A stretch of 7,452 nt of DNA. Source: Bacillota bacterium (GTDB lineage Bacteria; Bacillota; Clostridia; Christensenellales; Borkfalkiaceae). Each line of letters begins with the position of its first letter. Position 1 is the first letter of the stretch. The stretch spans positions 1-7,452 of the forward strand of contig JAEYEN010000083.1 in assembly GCA_023403375.1 (NCBI GenBank). Direction: 5' to 3'. A program made the position numbers and the translations under genes. This document shows, in pieces, positions 6,672 to 7,452 of the stretch. The notes beneath the pieces were generated by a model, which did not search any database, was not told where the DNA came from, and worked only from the letters and a program-made list of their open reading frames with translations.

Positions 6672-6677
6672 CTCCTT
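6672..6677 (-). promoter_or_regulatory. ATPase ribosome binding site
   Basis: AAGGAG on the minus strand, 6 nt before the ATG at 6663-6665, confirms the start and suggests efficient translation. Confidence 0.85.
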
Positions 6678-6708
6678 AACCGCCGAAATAAAATCTGCGA
6701 TATATAAA

Positions 6709-6737
6709 ATTATATGAGGCTAATGTATGGACAAATT
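6709..6737 (-). promoter_or_regulatory. Candidate promoter of the ATPase operon
   Basis: A perfect -10 TATAAT (6714-6709) is on the minus strand about 45 nt from the start codon. The hexamer 17 nt upstream, AATTTG (6737-6732), is a poor -35. It overlaps the -35 of the divergent promoter, so the two could compete or share an activator. Confidence 0.55.
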
Positions 6738-6756
6738 ACTACGAAAGTGATAAAAT
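6728..6756 (+). promoter_or_regulatory. Promoter of the phosphoribosyltransferase gene
   Basis: -35 TGGACA (6728-6733), a 17-nt spacer and an extended -10 TGATAAAAT (hexamer TAAAAT at 6751-6756) precede the gene. The predicted start near 6763 gives a leader of only about 20 nt, with no room for a riboswitch. Confidence 0.75.
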
Positions 6757-6781
6757 TATAAAAAAACAAAAGGAAAAACAA

Positions 6782-7321
6782 ATGAGCGAATTTCTTGAAA
6801 TAGATATTAAAGGCAGAAAAGAAAAACTTCCGATAATACCGTTGCCGAGCGGCGTTAAAATAGCGTTTTTTAATCTTCACGGCAATCAGGCTTTAACGGA
6901 ACATTGCGGCAAGGAACTTGCCAGACTTTTAGACGGATGCGAAGTTCTTATTACAGCCGAAACCAAAGGTCTGCAATTAACCCACGTTGCGGCGAGAGAA
7001 TTAGGTATGCCCTTTTACGCCGTTGCGAGAAAAAGCAAAAAACTTTATATGACGGACGGTATTTGTATCGACTACGGCTCTTCCATAACCACGGGTAAGC
7101 CCCAGCAACTCTACCTTTCCCAGCACGACGTTGAACTGATTAAAGGTAAAAAAGTGGGAATTGTGGACGACGTGGTTTCTACCGGCGAAAGTCTGAAAGC
7201 GCTTATTTCCATTACCGAAAAAGCGGGCGGCATAGTTTACAAAAAGGCTTTCGTGCTTGCGGAAGGCAACGCCAAAGATATGGAAGGAATAAGTTATTTA
7301 TCCACTATTCCCTTGCTTTAA
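6782..7321 (+). CDS. Type I phosphoribosyltransferase, adenine phosphoribosyltransferase-like
   Basis: This 179-residue cytoplasmic enzyme should transfer the phosphoribosyl group of PRPP to a base, probably a purine in salvage. The PRPP-binding loop is VGIVDDVVSTGES (125-137), with D129-D130 and TGES as phosphate contacts. The ETKG at 60-63 matches the ExRG of adenine phosphoribosyltransferases, and ARKSKKL (82-88) their VRKxxKL segment. SITTGKPQQLYLS (101-113) occurs in a subgroup often annotated only as phosphoribosyltransferase family protein, so the base is not certain; xanthine or hypoxanthine are alternatives. An N-terminal strand region (7-35) and a short C-terminal tail complete a normal-length protein. 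AGGA at 6771-6774, 7 nt before the ATG, supports the start. It is a lone gene on this strand, divergent from the ATPase, and ends with two tandem stop codons (TAA TAA). Confidence 0.85.
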   Translation: MSEFLEIDIKGRKEKLPIIPLPSGVKIAFFNLHGNQALTEHCGKELARLLDGCEVLITAETKGLQLTHVAARELGMPFYAVARKSKKLYMTDGICIDYGSSITTGKPQQLYLSQHDVELIKGKKVGIVDDVVSTGESLKALISITEKAGGIVYKKAFVLAEGNAKDMEGISYLSTIPLL

Positions 7322-7365
7322 TAAGCGGCGGACGGGAAAAATTACCGACAACTCTCTTCGATAAA

Positions 7366-7426
7366 AAATATAATAAGAAATATAATAAAATCATAATTAA
7401 AAAATATATTAAAAATTATATTAAGA
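7366..7426. repeat. AT-rich stretch with short direct repeats
   Basis: AAATATAATAA occurs at 7366-7376 and again at 7378-7388, a 12-nt period. ATTATATT (7415-7422) is the reverse complement of AATATAAT in both copies, so a weak hairpin is possible. The stretch lies in the 3' flank of the phosphoribosyltransferase gene. No gene is seen between 7322 and 7452. Confidence 0.5.
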
Positions 7427-7429
7427 AAA

Positions 7430-7452
7430 CAAAAACGCCCGATTTATATTCG
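7430..7452 (+). terminator. Possible terminator cut by the window edge
   Basis: After an A-rich run, CGCCCGA (7436-7442) would form a stem if the sequence beyond TCG at 7450-7452 continued GGCG and T residues. The layout resembles the first half of the 559-588 terminator. Only the 5' arm is visible, so this is a guess. Confidence 0.3.

Noticed and set aside
7322..7452. Possible CRISPR-like or origin-like AT repeats
   Set aside because: Repeats are too short (11 nt), too few and have no regular spacers; no DnaA-box series was seen.

Overview
The window reads as ordinary chromosomal DNA from a low-to-mid GC Firmicute, most likely an uncultured Clostridia-type bacterium. This rests on the T-box leader in front of thrS, a YtxC-like gene beside thrS (the Bacillus arrangement), strong AGGAG ribosome binding sites, A/T-rich promoters and U-tract terminators. 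I see no phage, transposon, CRISPR or RNA-gene signature, and no candidate for a wholly new system. The unusual points are small and are listed as findings.

Layout, left to right. Bases 3-497 (+) hold the C-terminal part of a MocR/GntR-type regulator with an aminotransferase-like domain. It ends about 80 residues earlier than the family norm. Bases 498-704 are a convergent intergenic region with a strong, probably bidirectional terminator (559-588) and three tandem 24-bp repeats (608-679). Bases 705-2636 (-) encode threonyl-tRNA synthetase. Its 5' leader of about 365 nt (2637-3001) carries a complete T-box riboswitch, with a near-consensus promoter at 3008-3036. Bases 3062-3229 are a short gap containing an inverted repeat and an unusually GC-rich island with a doubtful 26-codon ORF.

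Bases 3230-3949 (-) encode a divergent YtxC-like protein. It lies 34 nt downstream of a large P-type Ca2+-ATPase gene (3984-6665, -) and is probably cotranscribed with it. Bases 6666-6781 are a divergent promoter region. Bases 6782-7321 (+) encode a type I phosphoribosyltransferase related to adenine phosphoribosyltransferase. The last 131 bases are AT-rich and seem to end inside the first arm of another terminator.

Functionally, thrS is a self-contained unit that should be induced when uncharged tRNA-Thr accumulates. The ATPase and YtxC-like gene form a second minus-strand unit whose products have no obvious joint function. The phosphoribosyltransferase is transcribed divergently from the ATPase. 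The ATPase's ion-site residues resemble plasma-membrane Ca2+ pumps more than SERCA, which is the most interesting protein-level observation.
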